Part shown: positions 1-10,225 of the stretch, piece by piece
Layout: the number at the start of each line of letters is the position of its first letter
Numbering within the stretch: position 1 is the first letter of the stretch
Origin: Calocera cornea HHB12733
Taxonomy: Eukaryota > Basidiomycota > Dacrymycetes > Dacrymycetales > Dacrymycetaceae
NCBI GenBank assembly: GCA_001632435.1
Contig: KV424065.1
Location: 1-64,000 of the forward strand
Length of the DNA: 64,000 nt
Direction: 5' to 3'
Notes under the pieces: model-generated
The model's input: only the letters and a program-made list of their open reading frames with translations
What the model was told of the DNA's origin: nothing
Database searches by the model: none
Position numbers and translations under genes: made by a program

Positions 1-321
1 AGAAAACAAGCGGCCTGGCCTATGTCTCCGATTTCCAAGGTGCGTTAGTTCTCACATTCAAAAGTGGTGGAGATAACAGTTCCATTGCTAGGTTGTGGTG
101 ATCTACTGACTGATCCCCAGATCATGACAGATCCCTATGTATAACTTCTGTTATCATATGTGACAGCTAACCACCTCTACTCCAGGAAGCTCGGTCAGCT
201 TTTTGCCGAAGGCAATGTGAAGGCAGCATTCGAGAAGTTCACTGAACAGCATCAGTGCAATATGTACTGCAGGTACTTTGAGCTCCGCCCTCTGGCCAAG
301 ATGGCCAACAATGATAATTAG
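1..321 (+). CDS. 3' end of an unknown gene (partial, 5' truncated by window edge)
   Basis: Two exon fragments are visible, 1-39 and about 187-321, separated by an intron with a GTGCGT donor at 40 and a CTCCAG acceptor near 186. The longest consistent reading gives a C-terminus containing LGQLFAEGN, FEKFTEQHQ and ending MANNDN before TAG at 319-321. I do not recognise the protein. The frame of the first fragment is uncertain, because other splice choices also give open readings, one of which stops soon after the junction. Only the terminal ~45 residues are reasonably supported. Confidence 0.4.
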
Positions 322-940
322 GACATGATTAGTTAGAATTTAGTCAGATAGTTATCAAAATTCCTATTTTTGGATTAATATGCTTGCACGAAATTACAGA
401 TCAAAATTACCGATTGTAAGGGGTCCTTTGCAACGGAAGCTGCTGAGTGACCAGCGGAGGCTCTATATGAATGGGTTTGTGGGTGCGGCAAGGGATCGGC
501 AAGGGAGCAAACAACTAATCGATAACATTTCCATACAATCGAAAGTGCGAAAAGAGCGCTGCTCGCCGGTGGCGTGCTGGGGATTTCGGGCGCATATACT
601 CTGGCTTGCAGCGCATTGTGCGAGCCCTCATCCGTCCCACTCCTTTCTTCTTGACGAACACGAGGCTGGCTGCATACACACACCACCGCCGTCCTGCAGG
701 CTACAGGTTATCGCATCATCACACTCATGGTCAGTGTGCGTGTGTGTGTGTAGCCCAGTCTAAGCATCGGCTATAAGTACCCCTGTTCTCGCCTACACCC
801 CTCAGAACTGCTCTCTCTCTCGCACCGCACGTCTCCCTGGTCTAGAGGGTCGACCCACTGCTCTATTAGCGCCGCGCCGCTCATTCATTGCCTGTCCTTA
901 CTCATCCTGTTGCTCTTGCATCCCTCTCTGGTAGACCATC
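322..940. promoter_or_regulatory. Intergenic region with a TATA-containing promoter for the 941 gene
   Basis: A TATAAG box lies at 772-777. It is followed by a pyrimidine-rich CTCTCTCTCTCG stretch near 813-823 and then the ATG at 941, a spacing that fits a basidiomycete core promoter. A short TG microsatellite sits at about 736-751. Open frames on both strands here are short, low in complexity and unlike any protein I know. Confidence 0.5.
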
Positions 941-2188
941 ATGACTGTGTCTTCTCCGTACTCCCCATCTGTTGTGCGATCGCCATTTGCACCCGTCGAC
1001 GACACGTCTCCTCCCATGTCTCCTGGTATGGCGCGGGCCCCCATCCGTCTCGAGGAGGATAGCGATGGAGAGCCAGACTGTGTCTTGGTTGCTCGATCGC
1101 CAGTGTCGCCGTCTCTGAGGTCCTCCACTCTCTCGCGGACCAGCAATTGGGCGACGGATGACAGCGGGATGATGCATGCACAGATGACAGCTAACACCAG
1201 TTTTGATGAGGTGCGTAATCAATACATCCATGCTCTTAGACGACGACCTACAACCAAGTAGGACAACATGTTTACACCCAAGAGCCCCAAGCTCGACGCT
1301 GTGTTCGACCTAGCTCGCAAGCTCAATATGCTCGATCTCGCAGCGAAAGAAGCCGAGGAGGTCGCGGCTGCCTCACCTCGCCATACCCCACATCCAAAGT
1401 ATACGCCACTGGTACCCGATATCCTCTCAGTTCCATCAACCACCAAGATTATACCATCGATTTTACCCGATTACGAGCGAAGGCCCATGGACTGGAGCCA
1501 CACCCCATCGCCGTCTGCACATAGCCGTAGCCAGTCCCGATCGAGTTTCCGTCGCTCCCATCCGCCTACGCCGTCTTTGCCACCCCCCACGCCTCTGCCG
1601 CCAATGCCCCGAAACCTGCATGGTCGTTCCTCGGTGCTTTCTGCCGCCGTACCGAGGCGGAAGAGGGCGAAGAAGGTGAACAAGCCAAAGGGGGCGGTCA
1701 AGAAGCCGCTTGTTGAGCAGCATGTGGAACAACCCTTCAAGGGAATCTCTGTGGAAACATATGACGAAGCCGTGAACAGTATCACCTGGTACATTATGTC
1801 GTCTTATTACGCTTGAATATGTTTAGCTTATCTATATCAAAGGCTCATGTCCCACCCGAAAGCGATGGAAGAAGCCATGAGCTCTTCGAAAGGAAAGCTG
1901 CAGTATTACCAAGCTTTTCTTATTGAGTTCGGCGTTTGTCCGGATGATCATCCACTTCCCGCCTCGCTCGGCGCGGCCAAGACGCTGCTGAATAACAGGG
2001 TGCACATCAATATTGCCGACTATATCGAATGCCGTGGGCGTGGCAAGGAGGCTCTACAATCTAAGATGATGGCCAGCAACAACGCCTTGCGGCGCGATGT
2101 CATGTCATCGAAGAGGAGACGACTGCCGGTTGGAGACATAAAGAGGAGGGGCCTTAGGGTTCTGCTCGCGAACCACTGCTGGCAATGA
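941..2188 (+). CDS. Unknown protein, three exons, likely nuclear
   Basis: The model has three exons, 941-1210, 1262-1788 and 1843-2188 (380 aa). Intron 1 is 51 nt with GTGCGT...TAG ends, and its in-frame TAG at 1259-1261 is removed with it. Intron 2 is 54 nt. The N-terminal half is rich in Ser/Pro, with repeated SP dipeptides that look like possible proline-directed phosphorylation sites. A basic cluster, RRKRAKK, lies near residue 225 and a second, SKRRR, near the C-terminus; both resemble nuclear localisation signals. The segment between them (EQPFKGISVETYDEAV onward) is the most ordered-looking part. I do not recognise a domain. A TATAAG box lies about 165 bp upstream of the start. Confidence 0.7.
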
Positions 2189-2394
2189 TGTCGTCTTTCT
2201 TTCTTGGTGATAGCCACTGCTTCTTCGCAGCTGATGATGTTGTAGTGCTGACATGTCGTGTGCGCCACGACCCCTGTTGGCTCAAACCCAGATATGTAAG
2301 ATATGTAGGCGGATTCGGAGTACGTATTCGATGAGTGGTCCTATGCTGATTGTACAAGCCTGTAATGCAATTAATAGTAGAATGCAACCCCAGC

Positions 2395-3084
2395 TCATCC
2401 CTGAACGTCCTCGCCGCCTCCCGCAAATAACCCGAAGTCGACAATCTGGAAAGACAGCACAGCGGTCGTGAAGACGATCCTCCAGTATTCCCATTTTCTC
2501 TCCACATCCGGAACTGGCCCTATCGCCTCTAACCAAGTAGGGAAGTTCATCGTGATCACCACATCCGCGTTCTTGGCTGGTATCCGGAAGAGCGCAAGGG
2601 CGATGCGCACCTCGTCCGGTTCGGGGCGGTTGAACTTGCGCACGAACTGGATACCGTTGAGTAGGGTAGGCACTGGCTGATTGGGCGGGCACGGTGGTGG
2701 AGAGAGATCCTGGGGTGGCACGACCTCGTCTATTCGCTTGCTCTCGGCCTCATTATCGTGTGCTAGCGACTCGAAGTGGAAGCTGTCAGAAAGCTGAGTC
2801 GGTGGAGGCGCCCAGGAGCCCAAAAGCAGAAGGCACGCACGTCGCAGCGTCACCGAAGCTCAGCGTGTCCACCAGCTCCAGTATCTCGATCACGAAGCTG
2901 ACGTCTGATTCTTTGTCGAGGAAGACTTCTTGGGTATCGGGGATCTGGCGGAAGTCGCTGTGATGGGCATATATGTGAGAGGACTTGATGAGATGACTAG
3001 GGATCAGACGTACGAAGCGTCGATGAGGTCCGATGGCAGGCTGATGGTGATCGCCCCGCCGAACAGCTCGCGCATGTGGCTCAT
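2395..3084 (-). CDS. MOG1: Mog1-like Ran-binding nuclear import factor
   Basis: The exons on the minus strand are 3014-3084, 2841-2957 and 2395-2782 (191 aa, the usual size for Mog1/RANGRF). Family hallmarks are visible: RELFGGAIT at the N-terminus, IPDTQEVF after the first intron, and FHFESLAHDN at the second junction. The second junction only reads correctly with a 58-nt intron ending CTGACAG. Mog1 binds Ran GTPase and promotes nucleotide release in nuclear protein import; that role is known for the family and is inferred here. The gene is divergent from the CAP gene, with 252 bp between start codons. Confidence 0.9.
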
Positions 3085-3336
3085 GATGGTCGTGCGGTCG
3101 TACAGAGAGAATATAGCAGAAACAGCAGGCGAGTACAAATACAGGTGCTTGGAAGTGAGCAAGGTGTGGGGTCGGTGCGCATTGGCCGTGGCCTGCGGAA
3201 TGTGCGCCCTGAAGCTCACAGCCACGCTGAACCACGCAAAGGGCAACGCAGTCGTCGCACGTCGCCAAGTCGCCCGTGGAAACATCGCAGCTGCACACTC
3301 TCTTCTCTCGACCACCACTTGCATACAGAGACTGCC

Positions 3337-5259
3337 ATGGCCGAGACGCCCGCAAATCTCACTCCGAGGGAGTGGAGCACTCTTATCAAGCGGTTAGTGT
3401 CACTATATGCTCATGTTTGGGGTGCAACTGAAGGGTCTCCTCAGCCTCGAAGCAGCCACCTCGAGGCTCGAAGACCTCGCCGATTCCAAAAACGCCCCGC
3501 CTGCCAAGGTAATTCCCGCAGCTGCACCTGCTAGTGCACCTGCTGCGCCGCCCCCACCCCCCGCGGCAGTTGTGCCCAAACAGATTGCAGCGTTCGATGA
3601 GCAGCTGCTCGATGGCAAGCTCCAGCCGTTCATGAAGGCGAGCGAGACGCTGGGTGATGGCGTCGAGATTGTCGTGCGTAGAGAATCTATACAGGTTGAT
3701 TGGTGATCTGAATGAGAGGCAGGCGCAAGCTTTCCGCTCGTTGTTCGAGGACACACGCGCTATGGTCGTCCTCGCAGCGTACAACAAGAAGCCTGTCGGG
3801 CCCAAGCTGAACGACGTGATCATGCCTATGAACAAGGCCATGCAAGCCGCGAAGAAGCTGAAGGATGAATACCGCACCAAACCGTTTGGGAACCATGTGG
3901 CTGGTGTTGTTGAGGGCATAGACGCCCTGGGATGGGTCGTGGTCGTGAGTACCTGCTCCCGAGGGCGCTGTGGCCGTAGTGTCTGACGAAATGCGCAGGA
4001 GCCCAAGCCGGGGCCGTTTATTGGGGAGATCAAGGACTCGACCCAGTTCTACACGAACCGTGTGTTGAAGGAGTTCAAGGACCAGTATGTGCATTGTCGA
4101 TTCTGCATAACACCATCCTGACAATGCTCTTAACCAGGGATCCCATCCACAAAGAATGGGTTAAGTCCTTCGGCGACCTGCTCGAGACACTGCGAAAATA
4201 CGTGATGGAATACCACACCACGGGTCTCGCCTGGAACCCAAAGGTGCGCTCTTTCCTCTCTTGGTTACGATGTCGCCCAGTGGCTGAGACGCTACGTCAT
4301 AGGGCGGCGACTACGCCTCATTCACCCCCCCTCCAGAGACTCTGCGCGGTAGGGCGGACGGAACTTCCTCTGCTCCTCCTCCGGCACCACCACCCCCTGG
4401 CATCCCTCCTCCTCCTCCGCCACCTCCGCCCGGTGCGCTCGACGTCACCCCTCCTGCACCGAAGCCCGCTGCAGCAGACCCGAACGCCGTCTTCGCCCAG
4501 CTCAACGTGGGCGAGAACGTGACCAAGGGCCTGAAGAAAGTCACTGCCGAGCAGCAGACGCACAAGAACCCCGCACTGCGCGCGAGCGGCGCCGTGCCCG
4601 AGAAGGTTGCCTCGCTGCCTGCTCCGGGAGGACGGCCGATGAAGCCTGTCAAGCCGAAGACGCTGGCTGGGAAGAAGCCGGCGAAGATGGAACTGGAGGG
4701 CAAGAAGTGGAACATTGTGCGCCGGAACTGCTGCTGATGCGCGATGCAAGTCTGATAGGATGTGCAGGAATACCAGGAGAATGAGAGCTCGCTCGTCGTC
4801 GAGAACGGCGAGATGAGCCAGGTTGTCAACCTGTTCGGCTGCAAGAACACGGTCGTGCAGGTCATGGGCAAGGTGAATGCTATCACCATGGGTGCGTTTC
4901 CTCTCGTTCCTTAATCTCAGCCCACTAACCGAAGTGCAGTGAATTGCGAGAAGACGTCCATCCTGTGCGAGTCGGTCGTCTCTTCAATCGGGATCACCGG
5001 CTCCAAGTCGTTCGCCCTCCAAGTAACCGGCACGGCCCCGACGATCCTCCTGGACGCGGTGGATAGCGGGCAGATCTATCTGTCCAAAGACTGTCTGAAC
5101 GTCGAGATCATCAGCGCCAAGTGCAGCGCGATCAACGTGAGCATCCCCGAGGAGGGTGCCGAGGAGGGCGTGTTTGTGGAGAAGGCCGTGCCAGAGCAGC
5201 TCAGGACGGTCGTCAGCGACGGCAAGCTCGTCACGACTGTGGTGGAGCATGTGGGCTGA
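3337..5259 (+). CDS. SRV2: Adenylyl cyclase-associated protein (Srv2/CAP)
   Basis: There are eight exons: 3337-3392, 3445-3673, 3723-3944, 3999-4084, 4138-4243, 4303-4716, 4768-4891 and 4940-5259 (518 aa). The helical N-terminal motif [12 protein letters not shown] follows intron 1. A first proline run lies near residue 55 and a second, formin/WH2-style one ([16 protein letters not shown]) near residue 255-285. A WH2-like lysine-rich segment follows, then the C-terminal beta-helix CARP domain ([17 protein letters not shown], then [18 protein letters not shown]). CAP binds G-actin, recycles cofilin-bound monomers and, in yeast, tethers adenylyl cyclase. All introns are 49-60 nt with standard GT-AG ends. 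The start is the first ATG ahead of the conserved N-terminal helix. Confidence 0.95.
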
Positions 5260-5488
5260 GGGGCAGGCAAGCGCACATGCGCGGTGGCATTAGGTCATAT
5301 ACTATCCTTTACCCTATTCTTCAATACGGTTACTTGCATCAACCCCGGGTGCACAAACGCTGGTGCTGTCCATCCTCGTTCCACATCCTGTGGTGGTGGA
5401 GGGCGACAGGGGTGTCGTTAGAAGGATGTGTGTGATGCCACAGCCATGCATGTAATGCCGTGGTTGGTGTATGTATAGGGCCAAAGGA

Positions 5489-6197
5489 TCAGACGAGGGT
5501 CGGTTGCTCGCCTGCCAGGCACTTCTCGACCACCTCGAGCAAGGCGCTGTTCTCCAGCGCGGCAGCAACGCGCTCCTTGTCGTTCAGCTGTTTGTTCACT
5601 GCCTTCCATCAGCACGTATCTCTCATACCGAAATTGCGATCAAGCTCACGAGCGTTTTCACTCTGATGGCTCCCCGGCCTCACCCGAATATCCACCTTCA
5701 TTCTCTCCGGCAACGCCCTGAGCAGCCGCACCCGCAGCGCAAGCCCGATGATCGTCGACATCCCGCAGTGCGGCACGGTCGGTGTGAACTCGACCAGCAC
5801 ATGGGAGGTCGGGGCACCAGGTGGTGGGGGAGTGATGCTGATGTGCTCTGGGTTGACGACTTGCAGCTGCTCGAGCGTCAGCGGGTGCTCGGGGTCGTAG
5901 ATCCCTCGGAGGAGCTCTGCTTCGTGTCAGCATGGCGTATTGCGTTATATCAGGACGAGGCAGCGCACCGAATATCTCGATATTGTCGATCTCCTCCGGC
6001 TCGTCTTCCTCGCTGTCTTCGTCCGAGCTGGACCCGGACGGACCAGCCAGCGCCAGGGGCAGGGGTGGTCGGTCCACGTTAGGGTCGGACGACCACAGGT
6101 AGCGCGTCTCGTGTCGGATCGGCTTGGAACGCGAGGCCTTGGATGAGGCGGCATGCACGACCGGGTTGGCGTTATATATCTCTGTGAGTGATGCCAT
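5489..6197 (-). CDS. CIA2: Cytosolic Fe-S cluster assembly factor Cia2 (MIP18/FAM96 family)
   Basis: The minus-strand exons are 5969-6197, 5650-5916 and 5489-5598 (201 aa). Conserved MIP18 motifs appear in order: [37 protein letters not shown] with the family's conserved cysteine, then [16 protein letters not shown] and a C-terminal helix. The N-terminal ~75 residues are acidic and serine-rich and probably disordered. Cia2 is part of the CIA targeting complex that delivers Fe-S clusters to cytosolic and nuclear proteins; this follows from the family. Introns are 52 and 51 nt. The second junction yields Leu rather than the Val usually seen before NKQL. Confidence 0.93.
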
Positions 6198-6558
6198 GGT
6201 CGTTATGAGTAAAAGTACAGAAGAGACAGAAGCAAAGTGAGTGCAGGCGGAGAGGAGCCAGTCAGCAGGAGGTGGGCATGGCGAAATCCCTGGCCCGCCT
6301 CCGAATTAGCGTTTACCCGATTGGTCGACCAGGGAAGCGACATTTAGTCCCGTGAGGGTCGAATAAGCAGCCCGGCACCTGTTGGGCGCATGGAATGCGT
6401 GGACTCACGTCACATCTCGAACGGCAAAGGTTGGAATTTTGGGTTGTGACTGGTTGGGAGGTGCGTCCGGTTGTGCTCGTGCAAATGTGGGCATTCTGAT
6501 GACCGGTAGTAAGAAGATGTGATCGCATCACCTGTTGTAGAGAATGATGATGTGGTAC

Positions 6559-7021
6559 TGGATGACTTTCCGTAGACCCAGATACACAGATTTCGGGCAC
6601 GCAGATGCGCCACACAGGGTCTGAAAACGTCCCGCTCTAAAAGTTGGAACTCCGAAGCTCTCGCAGATTGCTCTTCGCAGCACGCAGATTTCTGGTCTGC
6701 GTGAGGGGTCGGCCCCCCTCACGCAGATCTTGAAGCCGTCGCAGACCTTCACGGAAACACAACATCTAGCGGATGTTTCATGCTGCCTGTTGCCGCTCTC
6801 AGGGTGCGCCAATCAGGAGAGCCCATTGTACATTGCATTTCACGGCGTACCTTCCTCGTCGCGGATGCAAATGGTGTGATCTGCGTGGTGCACGGGACCA
6901 AAGTATGGTCTGCGTGCGGCCGAATGCGCATCCTACGGATTTGCGTACACGGAGGCAATCTGTGACTTTGCCTCCGGGATTGGTACCCATCTGTGTATCT
7001 GGGTCTACGGAAAGTCATCCA
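6559..7021. mobile_element. MITE-like element with perfect 33-bp inverted repeats
   Basis: Positions 6559-6591 and 6989-7021 are perfect reverse complements over 33 nt, 397 bp apart. The interior holds a perfect hairpin (arms 6696-6708 and 6715-6727, 6-nt loop). The octamer ACGCAGAT or its complement, including near matches, occurs repeatedly in both orientations at about 6599, 6682, 6721, 6879 and 7071. A 14-bp direct copy, TCGGGCACGCAGAT, is at 6593-6606 and 7065-7078. No transposase is encoded and I see no clear target-site duplication. The layout fits a non-autonomous DNA element or a foldback relic. Confidence 0.55.
6696..6727. repeat. Perfect 13-bp hairpin inside the inverted-repeat element
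   Basis: The arms TCTGCGTGAGGGG (6696-6708) and CCCCTCACGCAGA (6715-6727) are exact reverse complements with the loop TCGGCC. The arm begins with the same TCTGCGT/ACGCAGA core that recurs through the surrounding element. Confidence 0.85.
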
Positions 7022-7251
7022 CTGCCTCTGAACAAGAGGGTGTCGGAAAGAGCTGTCTGGAGCCTCGGGCACGCAGATCTGGTTCCAGCCTCATGGTTAG
7101 CCCTCCCTCGTCCCGAAAAGTGCGCGGCTGCTCGTGCACAGCTCGGCTCTACCCACAGCGCACGCCACCCGGGGCTTCCCTCTTCCCATCCCCCGCCCCC
7201 GTTTCACAGCATCGCATCCGACACACCCCATAAGAGCTCCAGCGGACCGCC

Positions 7252-8736
7252 ATGCCCGCCAAGGTACGCCCCTGGCTTGGTTGATATGGACAACCTCTGG
7301 CGGCTGCTGACATGCAGGGGGCAGAGGAAACGTGCTGCCGACGGTGGGGACGCGCAGGAAAGTGGTGGGCGCACGACGCGCTCGACCGCCAAGGCGCGGG
7401 CGGCGAGTGTCGAGCAGGTTGCACCGGAGCCCAAGAAGCGCGCGACGAGGAGCAGGAAGGAGCCGGTGCGCGAGCCGAGCCCCGAGCAGCCTACCAGGAA
7501 GCGCAGCCGGAGGGGGTCTAGGGAGAAACCGATCGAGCTGAGCAATGGGGAGGGGATGGCCATGCAGCCGAAGAAGGGGAAGAGCAGGAAGCCCGTGCTG
7601 GAGGAGATCGAGGAGATCGTCGCCCTTGAGCCTGTGGCTGCTGCGCCTGCCAAGGCTGGGAAGAAGTCGAAGACCAATTGTGCGGAGGATGTCGAGACGG
7701 AAGATGAGAACGCGTCGCGCGTGAATGGAGCGTCTGCGACGAACAGCGCGAGCGAGAAGGTACGTCCATCCCCACCTCCGTGTCTACCATCCTCACCAGC
7801 GACGCAGGCCTTCCCACCCTACTCTACCTCCCGCCTCTCAACCCTCTACAGCACGTACGCCGACCCCTCCGACCACTCGCTCATCCCCACGTCCGGCCTC
7901 GTCCAGCTGTGCGAAGATGCCTCCATGCCGATGGACGGGGTGCTGCCCGTGCTTCTCGCTTGGCAGCTCGGGGCTAGGCGGATGGGCGTGTTTGAGCAGG
8001 AGGAGTTTGTCAAGGGGCTCGGGGTACTCAGGTTCGCACACCTACCTATATGCGCTTGGATTGGACTGACCGGCATGGAAGGTGCGATACCCCAGCCAAG
8101 ATCAACCTCGCTATGACCGACCTGGAGGCGATCCTGTACGCCCTGCCTCCCCGCAAACCCGCCAAACAAGAAGCATACAACCGCGCGTCGTTCGACCCCT
8201 ACGTGCGCGACCCCCTCGCCGCCAACAAGCAGGTGCACGACTTTCTGTTCGCCTTTGCCAAAGGGTACACCTCTTCCTCCTCTTCCCCTGCCGTGTTCTA
8301 TATCCCGAGCGAGCGCATATACTGACTTCCCGGCTATGGTGTAGAGAACAACGCCTAGTGGAGATCGAAACCGGCCTGGCACTTCTCAGCATCACCCTCG
8401 CGCGGCGCTTCCCGCTGGGAGCCGAACTGTGCGAGTACATGCAGGAGCGCGCAGGGGCGGGGGCCGTCAAGGGGCTGACGAAGGACCATTGGTCTATGGT
8501 GCGCATGACTTGGGTACTTCAGAGGAGGGTGTATGCTGATCGGTTCTGGGGGGCGAAGGTGTTCGACTTTTGCACGACGGTGGACGAGGAGTTGGAGGGG
8601 TATGACGAAGATGAGGTGTGTGCTTTCTGCTGTCACTTTTGGAGAAGACGCGTATTGATGTGCGGGGCAGGCCTGGCCGACGCTTATCGATGAGTTCGTC
8701 CTGTGGAAGAAGGCCAGGGCAGTAGCCATACCCTAA
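7252..8736 (+). CDS. Dcn1-like cullin neddylation factor with basic N-terminal extension
   Basis: There are six exons: 7252-7263, 7325-7759, 7808-8031, 8082-8264, 8345-8615 and 8671-8736 (396 aa). The first coding exon is only 12 nt (MPAK). Residues 1-150 are charged and disordered with Lys/Arg clusters resembling nuclear signals (KKRATRSRK, TRKRSRRGS). The DCUN1/PONY domain follows from about residue 155: YADPSDHSLIPTSGLVQLCED, LAWQLGARRMGVF, then GEQRLVEIETGLALL and DEFVLWKKA at the end. Such proteins bind cullins and the Nedd8 E2 Ubc12. No UBA domain precedes the PONY domain, so it resembles the nuclear-extended DCUN1D4/5 subtype more than yeast Dcn1. Confidence 0.85.
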
Positions 8737-8865
8737 TGTGACTGCACGCGCCCGATTTCCTCCGCCGGGATGGGGGGAGGGGATGCGGGCTATATGCTGT
8801 GAACTAATGCATGCTAACGACTACACTGGCGTGTTACAAGCTGAGTTTTGTAAGAGAAACGAACG

Positions 8866-8871
8866 AATAAA
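8866..8871 (+). promoter_or_regulatory. AATAAA polyadenylation-type signal
   Basis: An exact AATAAA lies 130 nt downstream of the Dcn1-like stop codon and before the end of the convergent gene. Fungal 3' processing tolerates weaker signals, so this is suggestive only. Confidence 0.4.
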
Positions 8872-8957
8872 GGTGGTAAAGGTTCTGAAATGCCCGACGG
8901 CAATGCGGCACTGTTGCGAAAATACGAAATGTTGCGAAGCCTTCCAACCGCACGTGG

Positions 8958-9566
8958 TTAATCCTGGTTGACCAGCCTCCGCGCTCTCCCGCTCCGCTTC
9001 CCGACCCCAGCCCGCTTCCCCTTCCCTCGTTTCCCAGCAGACTTCTTCGTTCCCATCCCGGCGCCGCTGGCGGAGCCCGTGACGCTCGGAGGCGTGTACG
9101 CGCGCGCCCACGCCTCCAGTTCGGCGAGGGTCATATCGGGCTCGTGTGCCCGCGCGTCGGGGGCGAGGTAGAGCTGGCCCTTTTCCGCTTCGGTGAGGGA
9201 GGGGAGGGGGAGCATGTCGTCGTCATTGTCCGTGCTGGATGGGGCAGACGCAGCGCGGGCGTCGAGCGGGGAGCGGAGGGGCGGTGTGCTGGGGAAGAGC
9301 GGACGGAGGCGGTGCCAGTTGCCTGCCACTTTGAGGGTGTGGGCGGGGGAGGGGGGCACTCGGCGCTGGAGCGCTGGATGCAGCTGGGCGAGTTCTGCCG
9401 CGCCGAGGAGGGCCAGGAGGAGCAGGAGGAGGAGCAGGAGGACGGGTGTGGTTGGGCGGGACCGGGGCGCATGCGGTGACGCTTTGCGCCGTGTGCTTGT
9501 GGGGGGCGGAGGGAGTAGCTGCCGGACGGCGTAGGGGAGTAAGGAGCGTGCGTTGCTCGACAGCAT
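8958..9566 (-). CDS. Small single-pass membrane protein, unknown function
   Basis: This is an uninterrupted minus-strand frame of 202 codons. A strongly hydrophobic run (PVLLLLLLLLLALLGAAEL, about residues 41-59) follows a basic N-terminus and would form a signal anchor or an inner-membrane helix. The middle is Pro/Ser-rich. The C-terminus is very basic (KKSAGKRGKGKRAG). There is a conserved-looking acidic/aromatic stretch (LTEAEKGQLYLAPDARA ... MTLAELEAWARAY). I do not recognise a family. The composition matches neighbouring genes, which supports it being coding; the start choice is the first ATG. Confidence 0.6.
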   Translation of the reverse strand: MLSSNARSLLPYAVRQLLPPPPTSTRRKASPHAPRSRPTTPVLLLLLLLLLALLGAAELAQLHPALQRRVPPSPAHTLKVAGNWHRLRPLFPSTPPLRSPLDARAASAPSSTDNDDDMLPLPSLTEAEKGQLYLAPDARAHEPDMTLAELEAWARAYTPPSVTGSASGAGMGTKKSAGKRGKGKRAGVGKRSGRARRLVNQD

Positions 9567-10225
9567 CGGACGGTCTATGTAGTCTGGTCAAGCGCGGAAG
9601 GGGTCGAAGTAGAGATATAGGCTTGTTGGGGGTGGAGACGTATCGAGTACAGTAACGCGCCGTTGTGGCAGGATGGATGGACCGTGGGCACGGGGCACGG
9701 AGCGGGCCAGTGTCGGCGGGTGTCGCAGAGGAGGAGAAAGAAGTCAGTCACGTGATCGGGGCTGTCTCATGCTTCGCGCGCGCCGGGGTGAACCCTTGTG
9801 CTCCCAGCTTGCTTGGATCAGGCACTGCTGCTCTGAGGCTCGCTATGCAGCCATCGACCGCAGCGTCTCACCGACCTTGCACGGGCTCAGCATGCGCGGC
9901 CCAGCTACACCAGGCCGATCTCGGGCTCCGAGCACTCGACCCAATCACAAGCCAGGCCTCCCTCGCAAACGGTATGGCGCGCCACCCCCTCCCGCCGTCC
10001 CGCGGGCTAGCTCACCCTCCGCACGCACGCACGCCCGCCTAATGCAGCGCTGCCGACTTGCGGCGGGAGATATCGGCCTGCTTCTTGTGGGTGGTGGGTA
10101 AGCTAATTGGTAGGGTGGGGTTGGGGGCAACTTCTACCGTCTTCCGCCGTGTGCTCTTCACCTCTCCCCTCCCTCCTTGCCTCGTTCACTCCTCCCCTCC
10201 CCGCCGTACCACGACAACGGGAGCG
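9567..10225. other. Intergenic region upstream of the arrestin-like gene
   Basis: This is a divergent upstream region. A CCAAT motif occurs near 9938. Pyrimidine-rich stretches (CTCTCCCCTCCCTCC near 10161) precede the ATG at 10226, typical of a fungal 5' leader. Overlapping open frames here look like GC-rich noise. Confidence 0.5.

Larger units (their letters stand above)
6198..7251. other. Intergenic region between CIA2 and the Dcn1-like gene
   Basis: This serves as the upstream region of both divergent genes. It contains the inverted-repeat element at 6559-7021 described separately. An open frame on the plus strand runs from about 6773 into the next gene, but it crosses the repeat and has no conserved protein features, so I treat it as chance. 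Confidence 0.6.

Noticed and set aside
736..751. TG-rich run as a functional element
   Set aside because: A short dinucleotide microsatellite with no other support.
1259..1261. TAG between two open frames suggesting two separate small genes
   Set aside because: The TAG is the acceptor end of a 51-nt intron with a GTGCGT donor, and the reading frame continues cleanly.
6773..7263. Long plus-strand open frame extending the Dcn1-like protein upstream
   Set aside because: It crosses the inverted-repeat element, has no family features, and a short MPAK exon with a normal intron explains the start.
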